A stretch of 57,593 nt of DNA from Chloroflexota bacterium (GTDB lineage: Bacteria > Chloroflexota > Dehalococcoidia > FW602-bin16). The position numbers and the translations under genes are program-made. Where the stretch lies: assembly GCA_004297765.1 (NCBI GenBank), contig SCTZ01000156.1:1-57593 (forward strand), in the 5' to 3' direction. The notes under the pieces were generated by a model. The model saw only the letters and a list, made by a program, of their open reading frames with translations, was not told the origin of the DNA and searched no databases. How positions within the stretch are numbered: position 1 is the stretch's first letter; each line of letters opens with the position of its first letter. Shown one piece after another: positions 18,672 to 28,644 of this stretch.

Positions 18672-21119
18672 CTACCGAATCACGAGGTTGACCAACCGCC
18701 CTGGCACGTAGAAGAACTTCTGCAGTGTTCCGCCATTCAGGAACTCACGAACGCGCTCTCTCTCCAGGGTCAGCTTGCGGATCTCCTCCTCGCCAGTCTC
18801 GGCTGGGATCACCAGCTTGTCGCGGACCTTGCCGTTGATCTGGATGACCACGGTCATAGTCTCGGCGGCAACCTGCGTCTCTTCCCAGCGCGGCCAAGGC
18901 TGGTTGTGAATGCTATACGGCCGTCCGGTCCGCTCCCACAACTCCTCGGCGACATGGGGGACGCTTGGAGCCAGCATAAGCAGTAAGGCCTCGATCGCCT
19001 CGCTCCAGGCCGGTGTTCGATAGACCGAGCTTTCCCTGGCCTTGACGAGGTAGTTGGTATACTCCATCAAAGCGGCGAGCATCGTGTTGAACTGGAAAGT
19101 GCTGATATCCTCGGTGACCTTCTTGATGGTGCGGTGCATGATGCGCCGGAGCTCCCGCAAATCCGCCTCGTCTTGCGCGGCCGTGGGTGCAGCATCGTCG
19201 GATAGAACAAGCGACCACACCCGGTTAAGGAACCGCTGCATGCCTCCTATGCCGCTATCGCTCCATTCGCCACCTTGCTCCCAGGGTCCGACGAACATGA
19301 GGTACATGCGCACTGCATCCGCGCCCATCTTCCGGACGTAGTCGTCCGGGTTCACCACGTTGCCGCGCGATTTGCTCATCTTGCGCCCGCCGGTCACTAT
19401 GGTTCCCTGGTTGAACAGACGCGTGAACGGCTCGCCAAAGCGGACCAACCCCATGTCGCGCAACGCCTTGGTAAAGAAGCGCGCGTACAATAGGTGCATG
19501 CAGGCGTGCTCGACGCCGCCGGTGTACTGGTCGACAGGCAGCCAGTAGTCGACCTTCTCCGGATCGAAGGCGCTGCGATCGAAATCCGGGCTGGCGTAGC
19601 GCAGGAAGTACCACGACGAGCAGATGAACGTATCCATGGTATCCGTCTCACGCCGCGCAGGCCCACCGCAGGTAGGACAAGTCGTGTTCAGAAAAGCCTG
19701 GTGGTACTTCAGCGGCGACTCGCCCGTGGGCAGGAACTCGGCGTCCGGCGGCAACAGGACAGGGAGATCGTCCTCCGGCACTGGCACGATGCCGCACTTG
19801 TCACAGTAGACGACGGGTATAGGAGCGCCCCAGTACCTCTGCCGCGAGATAAGCCAATCGCGCAGACGATAGGTCACGGCCGCGGTTCCGATCGACCGGC
19901 TCTCGGCGGCCTCGATGACAGCTCGCTTGCCCTGATCACTGGGCAGGCCATCAAACGGGCCAGAGTTCACCATCGTGCCGGAGCTGGTGTACGCCTCGGT
20001 CAGCTCTTGTCCGTCCCAATCGGGCGGGGCGATCACAACCGGAATGGGAAGCCCGTACTTGCGGGCGAAGGCAAAGTCGCGCGTGTCATGGGCGGGCACG
20101 GCCATGATGGCGCCGGTGCCGTATCCGGCCAGGACGTAGTCTGCGATCCAGATGGGGATCTGCGCGCCACTAAAGACGTTGCGGGCATAGGCACCGGTGA
20201 AAACGCCGGTCTTCTCCCTGTCCGTGGCCAGGCGCTCGATCTCGGACTCATGGATCGCCTTATCAACGTATTCCTCGACCTCAGCCCGTTGATCCGGCGT
20301 GGTGATCTGTTGAACCAGCGGATGCTCTGGCGCCAATACCATGAAGGTGGCGCCAAACACCGTGTCAGGCCGGGTGGTGAAGAAGCGGAGCTCGAGGTCC
20401 GGGTGCCCCTCCAGCGGGAACGCCAATTCGGCGCCCTCGCTGCGGCCGATCCAGTTGGTCTGCATAATCTTGACCCGCTCGGGCCACTCGAGACCGTCAA
20501 AGTTGAGCAACTCCTCGGCATAGCGGGTGATGCGCAGGAACCATTGCTCCAGGTTGCGCTTGGTCACCGGAGTTTCGCAGCGCTCGCACTGCCCATCGCC
20601 GCCAACCTGCTCGTTGGCCAGAACGGTCTGGCAGCGCGGACACCAGTTGGCAGGCGCCAGAGCGCGGTAGGCCAGGCCCGCTTCGTAGAGCTTGAGGAAG
20701 AGCCACTGCGTCCACCTGTAGTATTCGGGGACGCAGGTGACGATCTCGCGGCTCCAATCGTAGCTGGAGCCCATGGACTGCAACTGGCCGCGCATGCGCT
20801 CTATGTTCTGGAATGTCCATTCGTAGGGATGCACACCACGCTTGATGGCCGCGTTCTCGGCCGGCAGACCGAAAGCGTCGAAGCCCATAGGGTGCATGAC
20901 GTTGTACCCTTCCATACGACGGAAGCGCGCCTGGACGTCTGACGGGGCCATGGCGAACCAGTGCCCGATGTGCAGATCACCCGACGGATAAGGGAACATC
21001 GTGAGCGCGTACCACTTCGGCTTGTCCGCGCGCTCGATGACCTGATACAGCTTGTCGGCAGCCCAGCGTTTCTGCCACTTCGGCTCGACCTCGGTGGGAT
21101 TGTAGCGATCCCTAGTCAT
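18672..21119 (-). CDS. leuS: leucyl-tRNA synthetase
   Basis: Class I aminoacyl-tRNA synthetase charging tRNA-Leu. Motifs include the HIGH signature in PYPSGDLHIGHW, zinc-finger cysteines CPRCQTVLANEQVGG...CERC, an editing domain with TTRPDTVFGATF and GTGAIMAVPAHDTRDFAFA, and KMSKS in GGRKMSKSRGN. The frame extends to 21215, but the ATG at 21119 (MTRDRYNPTEVEPKW) with GGAGGAG 4 bases upstream is the true start, giving 815 residues. The extra upstream codons belong to the leader, which carries a T-box-like antiterminator. Confidence 0.97.
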   Translation of the reverse strand: MTRDRYNPTEVEPKWQKRWAADKLYQVIERADKPKWYALTMFPYPSGDLHIGHWFAMAPSDVQARFRRMEGYNVMHPMGFDAFGLPAENAAIKRGVHPYEWTFQNIERMRGQLQSMGSSYDWSREIVTCVPEYYRWTQWLFLKLYEAGLAYRALAPANWCPRCQTVLANEQVGGDGQCERCETPVTKRNLEQWFLRITRYAEELLNFDGLEWPERVKIMQTNWIGRSEGAELAFPLEGHPDLELRFFTTRPDTVFGATFMVLAPEHPLVQQITTPDQRAEVEEYVDKAIHESEIERLATDREKTGVFTGAYARNVFSGAQIPIWIADYVLAGYGTGAIMAVPAHDTRDFAFARKYGLPIPVVIAPPDWDGQELTEAYTSSGTMVNSGPFDGLPSDQGKRAVIEAAESRSIGTAAVTYRLRDWLISRQRYWGAPIPVVYCDKCGIVPVPEDDLPVLLPPDAEFLPTGESPLKYHQAFLNTTCPTCGGPARRETDTMDTFICSSWYFLRYASPDFDRSAFDPEKVDYWLPVDQYTGGVEHACMHLLYARFFTKALRDMGLVRFGEPFTRLFNQGTIVTGGRKMSKSRGNVVNPDDYVRKMGADAVRMYLMFVGPWEQGGEWSDSGIGGMQRFLNRVWSLVLSDDAAPTAAQDEADLRELRRIMHRTIKKVTEDISTFQFNTMLAALMEYTNYLVKARESSVYRTPAWSEAIEALLLMLAPSVPHVAEELWERTGRPYSIHNQPWPRWEETQVAAETMTVVIQINGKVRDKLVIPAETGEEEIRKLTLERERVREFLNGGTLQKFFYVPGRLVNLVIR

Positions 21120-21190
21120 GGTCTCCTCCGTCGGGGGGATTGGGGGTTGGGGGTTAGGAGCTGGTTGATCGGACCCAAGCCCCCAATCCC

Positions 21191-21307
21191 CAAAACAAAG
21201 AAACCCCTCGTCCACACGTCAAGGACAAGGGGGTTCCGCGACACCACCATGCTTGACTGATCAGCAAGACACTTCGGCCACACGTCAAACCAGTGGTTAT
21301 GGTGCAT
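21191..21307 (-). promoter_or_regulatory. T-box-like leader and terminator of leuS
   Basis: On the minus strand ATGGTGGTGTCGCG (21250-21237) resembles the 14-base T-box AGGGTGGNACCGCG; its TGGT could pair with the ACCA end of uncharged tRNA-Leu (discriminator A). It is followed at once by a hairpin, AACCCCCTTGTCC (21235-21223) with GGACGAGGGGTT (21213-21202), and then TTTCTTTGTTTT, an intrinsic terminator. This is the standard T-box layout upstream of a synthetase. The 5' part is only about 55 bases long and begins directly at the CCA end of tRNA-Ala, so a full stem I with specifier loop is not obvious. Confidence 0.65.
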
Positions 21308-21383
21308 TGGTGGAGCTGAGGGGACTCGAACCCCTTACCTCGACACTGCCAGTGTCGCGCTCTCCCAGCTGAGCTACAGCCCC
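21308..21383 (-). tRNA. tRNA-Ala (anticodon GGC)
   Basis: A complete cloverleaf of 76 bases with encoded CCA. The acceptor stem GGGGCTG/CAGCTCC contains the G3-U70 pair that is the alanine identity element. D-arm GCTC-AGCTGGGA-GAGC, anticodon stem CGACA/TGTCG with loop CTGGCAG (anticodon GGC), and T-arm AGGGG-TTCGAGT-CCCCT are all regular. A consensus-like promoter is located at 21424-21452, and the leuS leader follows without a gap, so the two may be one transcript. Confidence 0.97.
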
Positions 21384-21423
21384 AGGGCAAAGGGAGGAAG
21401 CATCCTCTCCGTTGCGCAGCGTT

Positions 21424-21452
21424 ATTCTAGCAGAAAGTGGTCTCGTGTGCAA
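21424..21452 (-). promoter_or_regulatory. promoter of tRNA-Ala (and probably leuS)
   Basis: On the minus strand TTGCAC (21452-21447), 17 bases, TAGAAT (21429-21424). Predicted start is about 33 bases before the tRNA. No other strong promoter is visible between the tRNA and leuS. Confidence 0.75.
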
Positions 21453-21651
21453 GGCATTCGCGTGAGGTCTCATTGGACGTTCGGCTGATTCATTGAAACC
21501 CTTGAGCGAATCAACTATAATTATGAAGCAAGGTGGCAAGCTTGGGAGGCTGACCGTCCAGACCTCGTCGCTTGTGAGCTGCGCACGGCTCGGATGGCCG
21601 GGGTGTGTCCCAAGAGACCTGCGCATCGTGCGAACGGGTAGGGGAGTTGTG

Positions 21652-23082
21652 GTGAAAGCTGCTATCGTACGACTGGTCCTGTTCCTCCTGCTTTTCTCCG
21701 CGGCCTTTGTTGCACCGCACGCTAGGGCGGATACAACCTCGCAGGTGGTCTTGGTACGCGTGAAGGGCGTCATCAATCCGGTGACGGCAGCGTACATCGT
21801 ACGCGGCATCGACACGGCCGAGCAGACCAGCGCGCGCGCCGTAGTTATCCAGTTGGATACCCCGGGCGGGCTGATGGACTCCATGCGCGACATCATCCAG
21901 CGGATGCTGGCCTCTAAGGTCCCCGTGGTCGTATACGTGTCGCCGGCCGGCGCACGAGCGGCTTCAGCCGGAACATTCATCACCATGGCCGCCAACGTGG
22001 CCGCTATGGCGCCGAACACCAACATCGGAGCGGCCCACCCGGTGAGCGGAAATGGACAGGACATCTCCGACACCATGGGCGAGAAGATCACCAACGACGC
22101 CGTGGCCCAGATCCGCGGCCTGGCCGATGAGCGTGGTCGCAACGCCGACTGGGCCGAGAGCGCGGTCCGCGAGAGCAAGTCCCTCGGAGAGCGAGATGCC
22201 GTGCGCCAGAACGTGGTGGACCTGATGGCCGAGGACGTGCCATCACTGTTGCGCCAGATCGACGGGAGAGAGGTCAAGACGCCGGCTGGACCCGTGATTC
22301 TGCAAACCGCGGACGCCACGGTCGTGCCGGTAGACATGGACTTCATGGAGCGCTTTCTTCTGATGCTCAGTGATCCGAACATCGCCTACCTGCTGCTGAG
22401 CCTGGCGATGACGGCTCTCTTCTTGGAGTTCAGCAACCCGGGGGCGATCCTGCCAGGCGTGGTAGGAGCGATCGCCCTGCTGTTGGCACTGTTCTCTCTC
22501 GGGATGCTCCCGATAAACTACGCCGGGCTCGCTTTGATATTCCTGGGCTTCATTCTGTTTTTTGCTGAGGTGAAGGTGGTCAGCCATGGCATGCTAGCCC
22601 TGGGTGGCGTCATCTCCATGGGGCTTGGCTCGCTCATGCTCATCAACAGCAGTGCGCCCTACATGAGCATTTCGCGCCCGCTCATCGCGGGTGTAGTGCT
22701 CGCCGTGGCCCTGTTCTTCACCCTGGTCGTCGGCGCGGCGGTCAGAGCGCTGCGCAAGAAGCCCGCCAGCGGACAGGAGGGACTGATCGGACAGATTGGC
22801 GTCGCGCGGTCCCTGCTCAACCCCGAAGGCTATGTCTTCATCCAGGGTGCGCGCTGGGACGCTGTGGCGCTGGAGGGCGAGATCCAGACCGGCGAGGAGG
22901 TGATCGTCACGGGCGTGGAGGGGCTGCGTCTGTACGTCATGCGCTACCTGGAGGGGCGCCCGGGGCTCCGTCCGGGGCCCACCGTCACTGTGAGGGAGAT
23001 CACGGATGGCGAAGGTATTCATCCCCCTCTGTTGACCACTGGCGACGAGATCGACCGGCAGAACGACCATCAAGAAGACTGA
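21652..23082 (+). CDS. NfeD-family membrane serine protease
   Basis: ClpP-fold membrane protease of the NfeD (nodulation efficiency D) family, which acts with SPFH/stomatin proteins. I place the start at a GTG at 21652, with AGGGGAG five bases upstream; it is followed by a typical signal peptide (KAAIVRLVLFLLLFSAAFVAPHARA). The longest frame opens at 21493 but its first 53 residues look non-coding. The protease domain includes QLDTPGGLMDSMRDI, VYVSPAGARAASAGTFI (catalytic Ser) and NIGAAHPV. Then come about four membrane segments (YLLLSLAMTALFLEF..., LLLALFSLGMLPINYAGLALIFLGFILFF) and a C-terminal OB-fold-like NfeD domain (EGYVFIQGARWDAVA). It is followed by a stomatin gene. Confidence 0.9.
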   Translation: MKAAIVRLVLFLLLFSAAFVAPHARADTTSQVVLVRVKGVINPVTAAYIVRGIDTAEQTSARAVVIQLDTPGGLMDSMRDIIQRMLASKVPVVVYVSPAGARAASAGTFITMAANVAAMAPNTNIGAAHPVSGNGQDISDTMGEKITNDAVAQIRGLADERGRNADWAESAVRESKSLGERDAVRQNVVDLMAEDVPSLLRQIDGREVKTPAGPVILQTADATVVPVDMDFMERFLLMLSDPNIAYLLLSLAMTALFLEFSNPGAILPGVVGAIALLLALFSLGMLPINYAGLALIFLGFILFFAEVKVVSHGMLALGGVISMGLGSLMLINSSAPYMSISRPLIAGVVLAVALFFTLVVGAAVRALRKKPASGQEGLIGQIGVARSLLNPEGYVFIQGARWDAVALEGEIQTGEEVIVTGVEGLRLYVMRYLEGRPGLRPGPTVTVREITDGEGIHPPLLTTGDEIDRQNDHQED

Positions 23083-23146
23083 GAGGCAGGAAATGGTCTC
23101 TGTCAGTTTGGTCCGTGAATAACAGGAAAGGAGAAGCATAGAGACC

Positions 23147-23935
23147 ATGGAAGGACTAATAGTAATCCTAGCCATCGTCATCCTATTCCTGCTGATCATC
23201 TTGACCTCGTCGATCAAGGTGGTCCAGGAGTACGAGCGCGGCGTGATCTTCCGCCTCGGTCGAGTGGTGGGGGCCCGTGGTCCGGGTCTGTTCCTGATCT
23301 ACCCCATCATCGATCGTATGGTGAAGGTCGACTTGCGGACGGTAACCATGGAGGTACCGCCGCAGGAGGTCATCTCGCGCGACAACGTGACGATCAAAGT
23401 CAACGCCGTCGTGTACTTCCAGGTAGTCGACCCGCAGCGCGCCGTCATCAGCGTTCTGGACTACATCCGTGCAACCGCGCAGATCGCGCAGACCACGCTG
23501 CGAAGCGTCCTCGGTCAGTCGGACCTGGACGAGTTGCTGGCTCGCCGTGAGGAGATCAATCAGCGTCTGCAGAAGATCATCGACGAGCAGACGGAACCAT
23601 GGGGCGTGAAGGTCAGCGTGGTGGAGATCAAGGACGTCGAGCTGCCGCAGAGCATGCAGCGCGCCATGGCGCGTCAGGCCGAGGCCGAGCGCGAGAAGCG
23701 GGCCAAGATCATCCACGCCGAGGGCGAGTACCAAGCGTCCACACAACTAGCCAACGCGGCCAACATCATCGCCGCCCAGCCGGCCACCCTGCAGTTAAGA
23801 TATCTCCAAACTCTGACGGAGATCGCGGTCGAGAAGAACTCAACCATCGTCTTCCCAATGCCGATGGACATCATCAAGCCGTTCCTCGAAATGCTTCAGA
23901 AGAAGGAAGAGACCCAGATCGTCAAGCCAGAATAG
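23147..23935 (+). CDS. stomatin/SPFH (band 7) membrane protein
   Basis: Membrane scaffold protein partnered with NfeD proteases. The 262 residues have one N-terminal hydrophobic segment ([20 protein letters not shown]), then the band-7 domain: [88 protein letters not shown]. The C-terminal half is a charged coiled-coil ([26 protein letters not shown]) ending in a hydrophobic [13 protein letters not shown] segment. The nfeD-stomatin pair is a recurrent operon in bacteria and archaea. A strong hairpin follows. Confidence 0.93.
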   Translation: MEGLIVILAIVILFLLIILTSSIKVVQEYERGVIFRLGRVVGARGPGLFLIYPIIDRMVKVDLRTVTMEVPPQEVISRDNVTIKVNAVVYFQVVDPQRAVISVLDYIRATAQIAQTTLRSVLGQSDLDELLARREEINQRLQKIIDEQTEPWGVKVSVVEIKDVELPQSMQRAMARQAEAEREKRAKIIHAEGEYQASTQLANAANIIAAQPATLQLRYLQTLTEIAVEKNSTIVFPMPMDIIKPFLEMLQKKEETQIVKPE

Positions 23936-23957
23936 CGCCGATCCACCTCGCCGCTTT

Positions 23958-24003
23958 CCTGGGAGCGCCCGCACCTGACGGGCGGGCGCTCCCAGGCATT
24001 TGT
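23958..24003 (+). terminator. bidirectional hairpin after the stomatin gene
   Basis: CCTGGGAGCGCCCGC, nine-base loop, GCGGGCGCTCCCAGG: a perfect 15-bp stem, followed by CATTTGTT on the plus strand. It lies between the convergent stomatin and uspA genes and could serve both. Confidence 0.7.
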
Positions 24004-24118
24004 TCCAACGAGGAGACTCTTCGCTGCGGCTCAGAGTGACAGAAGAAATGCTGTGGCCGGGAACAACCTATCAGTTGCCTATCCGCTGTCTATCCGACGC
24101 CGCGCCCCTCACGCTCCC

Positions 24119-24592
24119 CTACGCCACCGGTGCCGTCGTCCCCTCGTGGGCCGCGGGCACGACCAGAACCGGCGTCTGTCCGTGCTCCAGGACACGCTCA
24201 GTGGTGCTGCCCAGTAGAATGCGGCGAGCGCCATGGCGTCCCACCCGGCCCATGACGATCAGCGTTGCGTGCCAGCGGACCGCTTCGGCCAGGATCTGAT
24301 CGTAAGGGGCACCCTCGTGGAGCGCTTGCTCTGCGGTGAGCCCTGATTCGCGGGCCAGTCTGCTCAGTTCGTTCAGGTAGCGGCGGCCCGTCGTCTGTAG
24401 CTCAGTCTGCAACTCGCTTTTCCTGCGCTCTGTCAGGCGCGCTAGGGCGTCCAGAACCTGCGTGTCGACTACGTATAGTCCCTCCAACGCCGAGTGATGC
24501 TCTCGCGCGATGTCGATGGCCACCTGTGCAGCCTGCATGGACGGCTGTGAGCCATCGATGGGGACGAGTATGCGGTCGAAAACCGTGGTCAT
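24119..24592 (-). CDS. universal stress protein, UspA family
   Basis: Alpha/beta nucleotide-binding stress protein, 157 residues. It has the N-terminal FDRILVPIDGSQPSMQA strand-loop with the Asp that contacts adenine, and the C-terminal ATP-binding motif Gx2Gx9G(S/T) in MGRVGRHGARRILLGSTTERVL, ending TPVLVVPA. It is therefore probably an ATP-binding member. Its ATG overlaps the stop of the V-ATPase D gene by four bases, so it is the last gene of the ATPase operon and translationally coupled to it. A role linking energy state to the pump is only an inference. Confidence 0.92.
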   Translation of the reverse strand: MTTVFDRILVPIDGSQPSMQAAQVAIDIAREHHSALEGLYVVDTQVLDALARLTERRKSELQTELQTTGRRYLNELSRLARESGLTAEQALHEGAPYDQILAEAVRWHATLIVMGRVGRHGARRILLGSTTERVLEHGQTPVLVVPAAHEGTTAPVA

Positions 24593-25230
24593 ATCTCTCC
24601 CCTTTCCTGTCGTTTTCGCTTGACCATCTTCGACCGAAAGAACGCCTCTCGTTCCTTCTCTTCCAACGCCGCTTCGATGGTGGCGATCATGGTCTCGTAC
24701 TTCGGGATGAAGATCGCGCTTAGCGCGTTCACGCGGCGCTGTGTCTTGCGGATCTCGCGAGCCAGCCGCCAGGCCGCAGTTTCGGTCTCCGCCGCCTGGG
24801 CGACGATCTGCAGGAGCGCCTCGAAAGCTCGAACAGCTCGATCCAGGCTCGCTCCCGTCTCGAGCGGACCATATTCTATGCGGGACTCGATGCGCGTGAG
24901 CTCGACGATCGGGATGACCACACCCATGACACTACGCTCCACGATACGCACGTCAGCTCCGCGGTCTGCCGCCAGCGCTGCCCATTCCACGCGCTCGCTG
25001 TGGACCATCATGCGCGCCACTGCCAGTACTCGATAAGCTTCGGCGAAAGCCGTGTCGAGTCGCCGGCGCACGTCTTGCGCATCCTCGATCAAACGGGTTG
25101 CCTCGCCAATCAAGACCTGCCGCTTGCGATCAAGAAGATCGTACCCCTCTCGTGCAAAGTCCAGCGATCTCCGCGCCTCCAGCAGGTTCATTCGTGTGGC
25201 CGGCACACGCTCACCGGGCATCTCGGTCAC
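24589..25230 (-). CDS. atpD: V/A-type ATPase subunit D
   Basis: Central rotor stalk subunit of the V/A-type ATPase. The 213-residue product is almost entirely helical: an N-terminal coiled-coil ([30 protein letters not shown]) and a C-terminal helix ([46 protein letters not shown]), matching subunit D. It overlaps atpB upstream and uspA downstream by four bases each. Confidence 0.93.
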   Translation of the reverse strand: MTEMPGERVPATRMNLLEARRSLDFAREGYDLLDRKRQVLIGEATRLIEDAQDVRRRLDTAFAEAYRVLAVARMMVHSERVEWAALAADRGADVRIVERSVMGVVIPIVELTRIESRIEYGPLETGASLDRAVRAFEALLQIVAQAAETETAAWRLAREIRKTQRRVNALSAIFIPKYETMIATIEAALEEKEREAFFRSKMVKRKRQERGEI

Positions 25231-26645
25231 ATCTCCTCTCTGACGGAGATGCGGTAGTAGCGATCCAGCTCATTCGGCGTAACCCGGTGCAGCTCGGAGC
25301 GCGGCAGAATCGACACGATCTCCCAGGCCAGATCTAGCGTCTGGTCGATCGATCGATCCTCGTCCGCGTTCTGCCTAACGAAGCGGGTTTCGAAAGCCTG
25401 GCCGAAACTCAGATAGTCCTCGTCCACCCCACTTAGCTCCTCCGCCCCGATGACCTCGGCCAGCGCCCGGACCTCCTTCACGTGGGCGTAGGCCGCGTAG
25501 AGCTGGCTGGCGATATGGGCGTGGTCTGCTCGGGTGCGACCGAGTCCGATACCGTCTTTCATTAGCCGTGAGAGCGAAGGGAGCACGCCGATGGGCGGAT
25601 AGATGGCCTTGCGATGCAACTCGCGACTCAGGACGATCTGTCCCTCGGTGATATAGCCAGTCAGGTCCGGCACCGGATCGGTGATATCGTCGTTGGGCAT
25701 GGTGAGGATGGGAATCTGCGTGATGGAGCCCGGCCGACCGTGAATGCGGCCACAGCGCTCGTAGATGGAGGCCAGGTCGCTATAGAGGTAGCCGGGATAG
25801 CCCTTCCGACCGGGCACCTCTTCTCGGGCGGCCGCTATCTCGCGCAACGCCTCCGCGTAATTGGTCATGTCGATCAGAATGACCAGGACGTGCCGACCAA
25901 CGTCGAACGCCAGGTACTCCGCCATGGTCAGCGCAGAGCGGGGTGCGACGATCTGCTCGACGGGGGGATCATCGGCCAGATTGAGGAACAGCACGGCGTT
26001 ATGCAGCGCTCCGCTAGATTCCAGGCTATCCTGGAAGAAGCTGGCCACGTCGTGGCCCACTCCCATGGCCACGAAGACTACGCAGAATCCCTCGGCTTCC
26101 TTCCCGATGCGAGCCTGGCGTGCCATCTGGGCAGCCAGCATGTTGTGGGGCAGTCCGCTGCCCGAGAAAATCGGCAGCTTCTGCCCGCGCACCAGCGTGT
26201 TCATGCCGTCGATGGTGGAAACGCCGGTCTGGAGGAAATCCCGAGGGTAGGCGCGCGCCGTCGGATTGATCGGGGCGCCGTTGATGTCCCTCCATTCCTC
26301 CGCTAGAGGCTCCGGCCCGCCATCGCGTGGACGCCCCAATGCGTCGAAGACCCTCCCCAGCACCTCGGTCGAGACCGGAACACGCAGAGGATCGCCGAGA
26401 AAGCGCACGCGGGTCCCGCGTGTCGTCAAGCCCGTGGTGCCCTGGAACACTTCGACTACCGCAGCTTTCTCGCTCACGCTCAGCACCCGGCCCAGCCGCT
26501 TCTCGCCCCCTGATCCCGTCACCTCCACCATCTCGTCGTAGCCGACGCCGGAGGCCCCCTCCACTACCAGGAGCGGTCCAGTCAGGCTGCTGACGCCAAC
26601 GTACTCTTTGCCACCCTGCATGGGGATGATCTCCTCGTTGCCCAA
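25227..26645 (-). CDS. atpB: V/A-type ATPase subunit B
   Basis: Non-catalytic nucleotide-binding subunit of the V1/A1 head. The 472 residues contain [60 protein letters not shown] (where the Walker A loop of the catalytic subunit is replaced), and [16 protein letters not shown]. The C-terminal SxxxDxxxDRxxxL-like region is family-typical. It lies 130 bases downstream of atpA, the gap containing repeat copy C. Confidence 0.96.
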   Translation of the reverse strand: MGNEEIIPMQGGKEYVGVSSLTGPLLVVEGASGVGYDEMVEVTGSGGEKRLGRVLSVSEKAAVVEVFQGTTGLTTRGTRVRFLGDPLRVPVSTEVLGRVFDALGRPRDGGPEPLAEEWRDINGAPINPTARAYPRDFLQTGVSTIDGMNTLVRGQKLPIFSGSGLPHNMLAAQMARQARIGKEAEGFCVVFVAMGVGHDVASFFQDSLESSGALHNAVLFLNLADDPPVEQIVAPRSALTMAEYLAFDVGRHVLVILIDMTNYAEALREIAAAREEVPGRKGYPGYLYSDLASIYERCGRIHGRPGSITQIPILTMPNDDITDPVPDLTGYITEGQIVLSRELHRKAIYPPIGVLPSLSRLMKDGIGLGRTRADHAHIASQLYAAYAHVKEVRALAEVIGAEELSGVDEDYLSFGQAFETRFVRQNADEDRSIDQTLDLAWEIVSILPRSELHRVTPNELDRYYRISVREEM

Positions 26646-26680
26646 CTCGGCTGGTATACTAATGCTATGTGATCGGTGGA

Positions 26681-26779
26681 CTGATGCATATCCGCCGGAT
26701 CTGACCGATCAGTCCGATCGGACCGATCCGACCGATCCGCACGTCTTCGCCTCTCAGCTCACGAGTAACACAGCACTAA
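26681..26779. repeat. dispersed 9-bp-unit element, copy C
   Basis: Same orientation as copy A on the plus strand: CTGATGCATATCCGCCG, then five 9-base units (GATCTGACC, GATCAGTCC, GATCGGACC, GATCCGACC, GATCCGCAC), a spacer and the tail CTCTCAGCTCACGAGTAACA ending CAGCACTAA. As in copy A, the end of the element supplies the stop codon of the adjoining gene (atpA TAG, 26778-26776). Confidence 0.85.
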
Positions 26780-28563
26780 CTGCGCACTCCAAGCCCCCTC
26801 TGATAGTCTTTGCTCAGCTCGTCCATCTGACTATCCAGAGATGCTCGAACGATCTCCAGCCGTTGTAGCTCGTCGTTGGGAACTTCGGTCTTCATGCGCA
26901 TGAGATTGTCGATGACCCCGAGCCCCCGAATGCGTAGCACCGGACAGCCCAGCGCAATCAACTGCTTGGCCCGAGTATGAAGATGCTCGATGAGCGCTAG
27001 CATCGCGTACTGCTTTTCGATCGGACAGAAAGTGTCGACAGGGTCTATCGCGCTCTGCTGCAGGAAGCCCTCTTTCAGGATCCGCGCGGTGACCAGTATC
27101 AGCCGTTCTTCATCCGGCAGGGCATCCGGTCCGACCAGCTTGACGATCTGCTGCAGGCGATCCTCGTCCTGGAGCAAGCTGAGAGTCCAATCGCGCAGCT
27201 CGCTCCACTCCGGGTAGCCGCGCTCACGCCACCAGCCGACGACCGAATCGACGTACCCGCTGTAGCTCTCGAGCCAACTGATGGCCGGGAAGTGACGGGC
27301 CGACGCCAACCCTTTGTCCAGCGCCCAGAAGCAGCGCGTGAATCTCAGGCTGTTCTGCGTGACGGGCTCGGAGAAATCGCCGCCCGGCGGAGAGACGGCG
27401 CCCACAGCCGTGACCGATGCGGTGCCGCCGCTGAGCGGCTCCACGAAGCCGGCCCGCTCGTAGAACTCGGCTAGCCGCGAGGGAAGGTAGGCAGGAAAGC
27501 CCTCCTCGGCCGGCATTTCCTCCAGGCGACCGGCGATCTCCCTCAGCGCCTCGGCCCAGCGTGACGTGGAGTCTGCCATCAAGGCCACGTGGTATCCCAT
27601 GTCGCGAAAGTACTCGGCCACAGTCATGCCGGTGTAAATGCTGGCCTCCCGCGCGGCGACCGGCATGTTCGATGTGTTGGCGATCAGAATAGTCCTCTCC
27701 AGCAGGGGTCGCCCTGTGTGTGGGTCGAGTAACTCCGGAAACTCGACCAGCACCTCGGTCATCTCGTTTCCGCGCTCGCCGCAGCCGACGTAGACGATGA
27801 TCTGGGCGTCCGCCCAGCGGGCCAGTTGGTGCTGGAGAACGGTCTTGCCGGTCCCGAATCCGCCGGGGATCACTGCTGTACCGCCTTTGGCGAGTGGGAA
27901 CAGCATGTCAAGAATGCGCTGACCACTGACGAGCAGGACCGACGGCCGGGAACGATTGCGATACGGACGGGGACGGCGGACGGGCCAGTTCTGGGCCAGT
28001 CTGAGTTGCTGTTCTTGACCGTCGCGAGACGTGACGGCGATGACCTCCTCTACCGTGTATTCTCCCTCGGACACGATCTGGCGGACGACGCCGCCAGCAT
28101 CCGGTGGCACCAGCACGCGATGCTCGATCAAAGGCGTCTCCTGTACTGTCCCCAGCACAGCTCCGCCCGACAGCTCTTGATCCCGCCGGGCCACGGGACG
28201 AAACGGCCACTTCCGGCGTGGATCGAGCGACGGGGCGTGGACGCCCCTCTTGATGAAGGCGCCCGCGGCCTCGCGTAGGACGGTCAGCGGCCGGCCCATG
28301 CCATCGAAGATCCCTCCGACCAGCCCCGGTCCCAACGCGGCCGAAAGAGGCCGCCCCGTGGCGTAAACGGGCAGGCCCGGCCGCAGACCGCTGGTCGGCT
28401 CGTAGACCTGAATGGAGGCCTCGTCTCCCTGCACACGAATGACCTCACCGGGCAAACGTTCCTCGCCGACTCCCACCAACTCGAGCATCCCAACCAGTGC
28501 GGCCCCTCGCATGCGAACTACCGGGCCATCTATGGCAACTACTATACCGGCCTGCTTTTCCAT
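26776..28563 (-). CDS. atpA: V/A-type ATPase catalytic subunit A
   Basis: Catalytic subunit that hydrolyses or makes ATP. The 595 residues include the N-terminal barrel ([15 protein letters not shown]), the non-homologous bulge region typical of V/A-type A subunits (about 120-200), and the Walker A loop [11 protein letters not shown] with catalytic Lys. Further motifs are [58 protein letters not shown] and the C-terminal helical domain. The 81-base gap to atpE contains a purine/pyrimidine hairpin (CAAAAGGGG... CCCCTTTTG, about 28602-28638). The TAG stop coincides with the end of repeat copy C. Confidence 0.97.
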   Translation of the reverse strand: MEKQAGIVVAIDGPVVRMRGAALVGMLELVGVGEERLPGEVIRVQGDEASIQVYEPTSGLRPGLPVYATGRPLSAALGPGLVGGIFDGMGRPLTVLREAAGAFIKRGVHAPSLDPRRKWPFRPVARRDQELSGGAVLGTVQETPLIEHRVLVPPDAGGVVRQIVSEGEYTVEEVIAVTSRDGQEQQLRLAQNWPVRRPRPYRNRSRPSVLLVSGQRILDMLFPLAKGGTAVIPGGFGTGKTVLQHQLARWADAQIIVYVGCGERGNEMTEVLVEFPELLDPHTGRPLLERTILIANTSNMPVAAREASIYTGMTVAEYFRDMGYHVALMADSTSRWAEALREIAGRLEEMPAEEGFPAYLPSRLAEFYERAGFVEPLSGGTASVTAVGAVSPPGGDFSEPVTQNSLRFTRCFWALDKGLASARHFPAISWLESYSGYVDSVVGWWRERGYPEWSELRDWTLSLLQDEDRLQQIVKLVGPDALPDEERLILVTARILKEGFLQQSAIDPVDTFCPIEKQYAMLALIEHLHTRAKQLIALGCPVLRIRGLGVIDNLMRMKTEVPNDELQRLEIVRASLDSQMDELSKDYQRGLGVRS

Positions 28564-28644
28564 CGTTCGTTCCCGCTCCGACTGGAGGTTGGGGTTGGGG
28601 ACAAAAGGGGGAAAGGGGGGTACGTTTCTCCCCTTTTGCCTTTT

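Noticed and set aside
19494..20942. 482-residue frame antisense to leuS
   Set aside because: It mirrors the codon pattern of leuS, has no recognisable domain or ribosome-binding site, and leuS is unmistakable on the other strand.
21116..21307. Leader-peptide attenuator for leuS
   Set aside because: The possible leader frame is not enriched in consecutive leucine codons, and the T-box-like sequence and terminator explain the region better.
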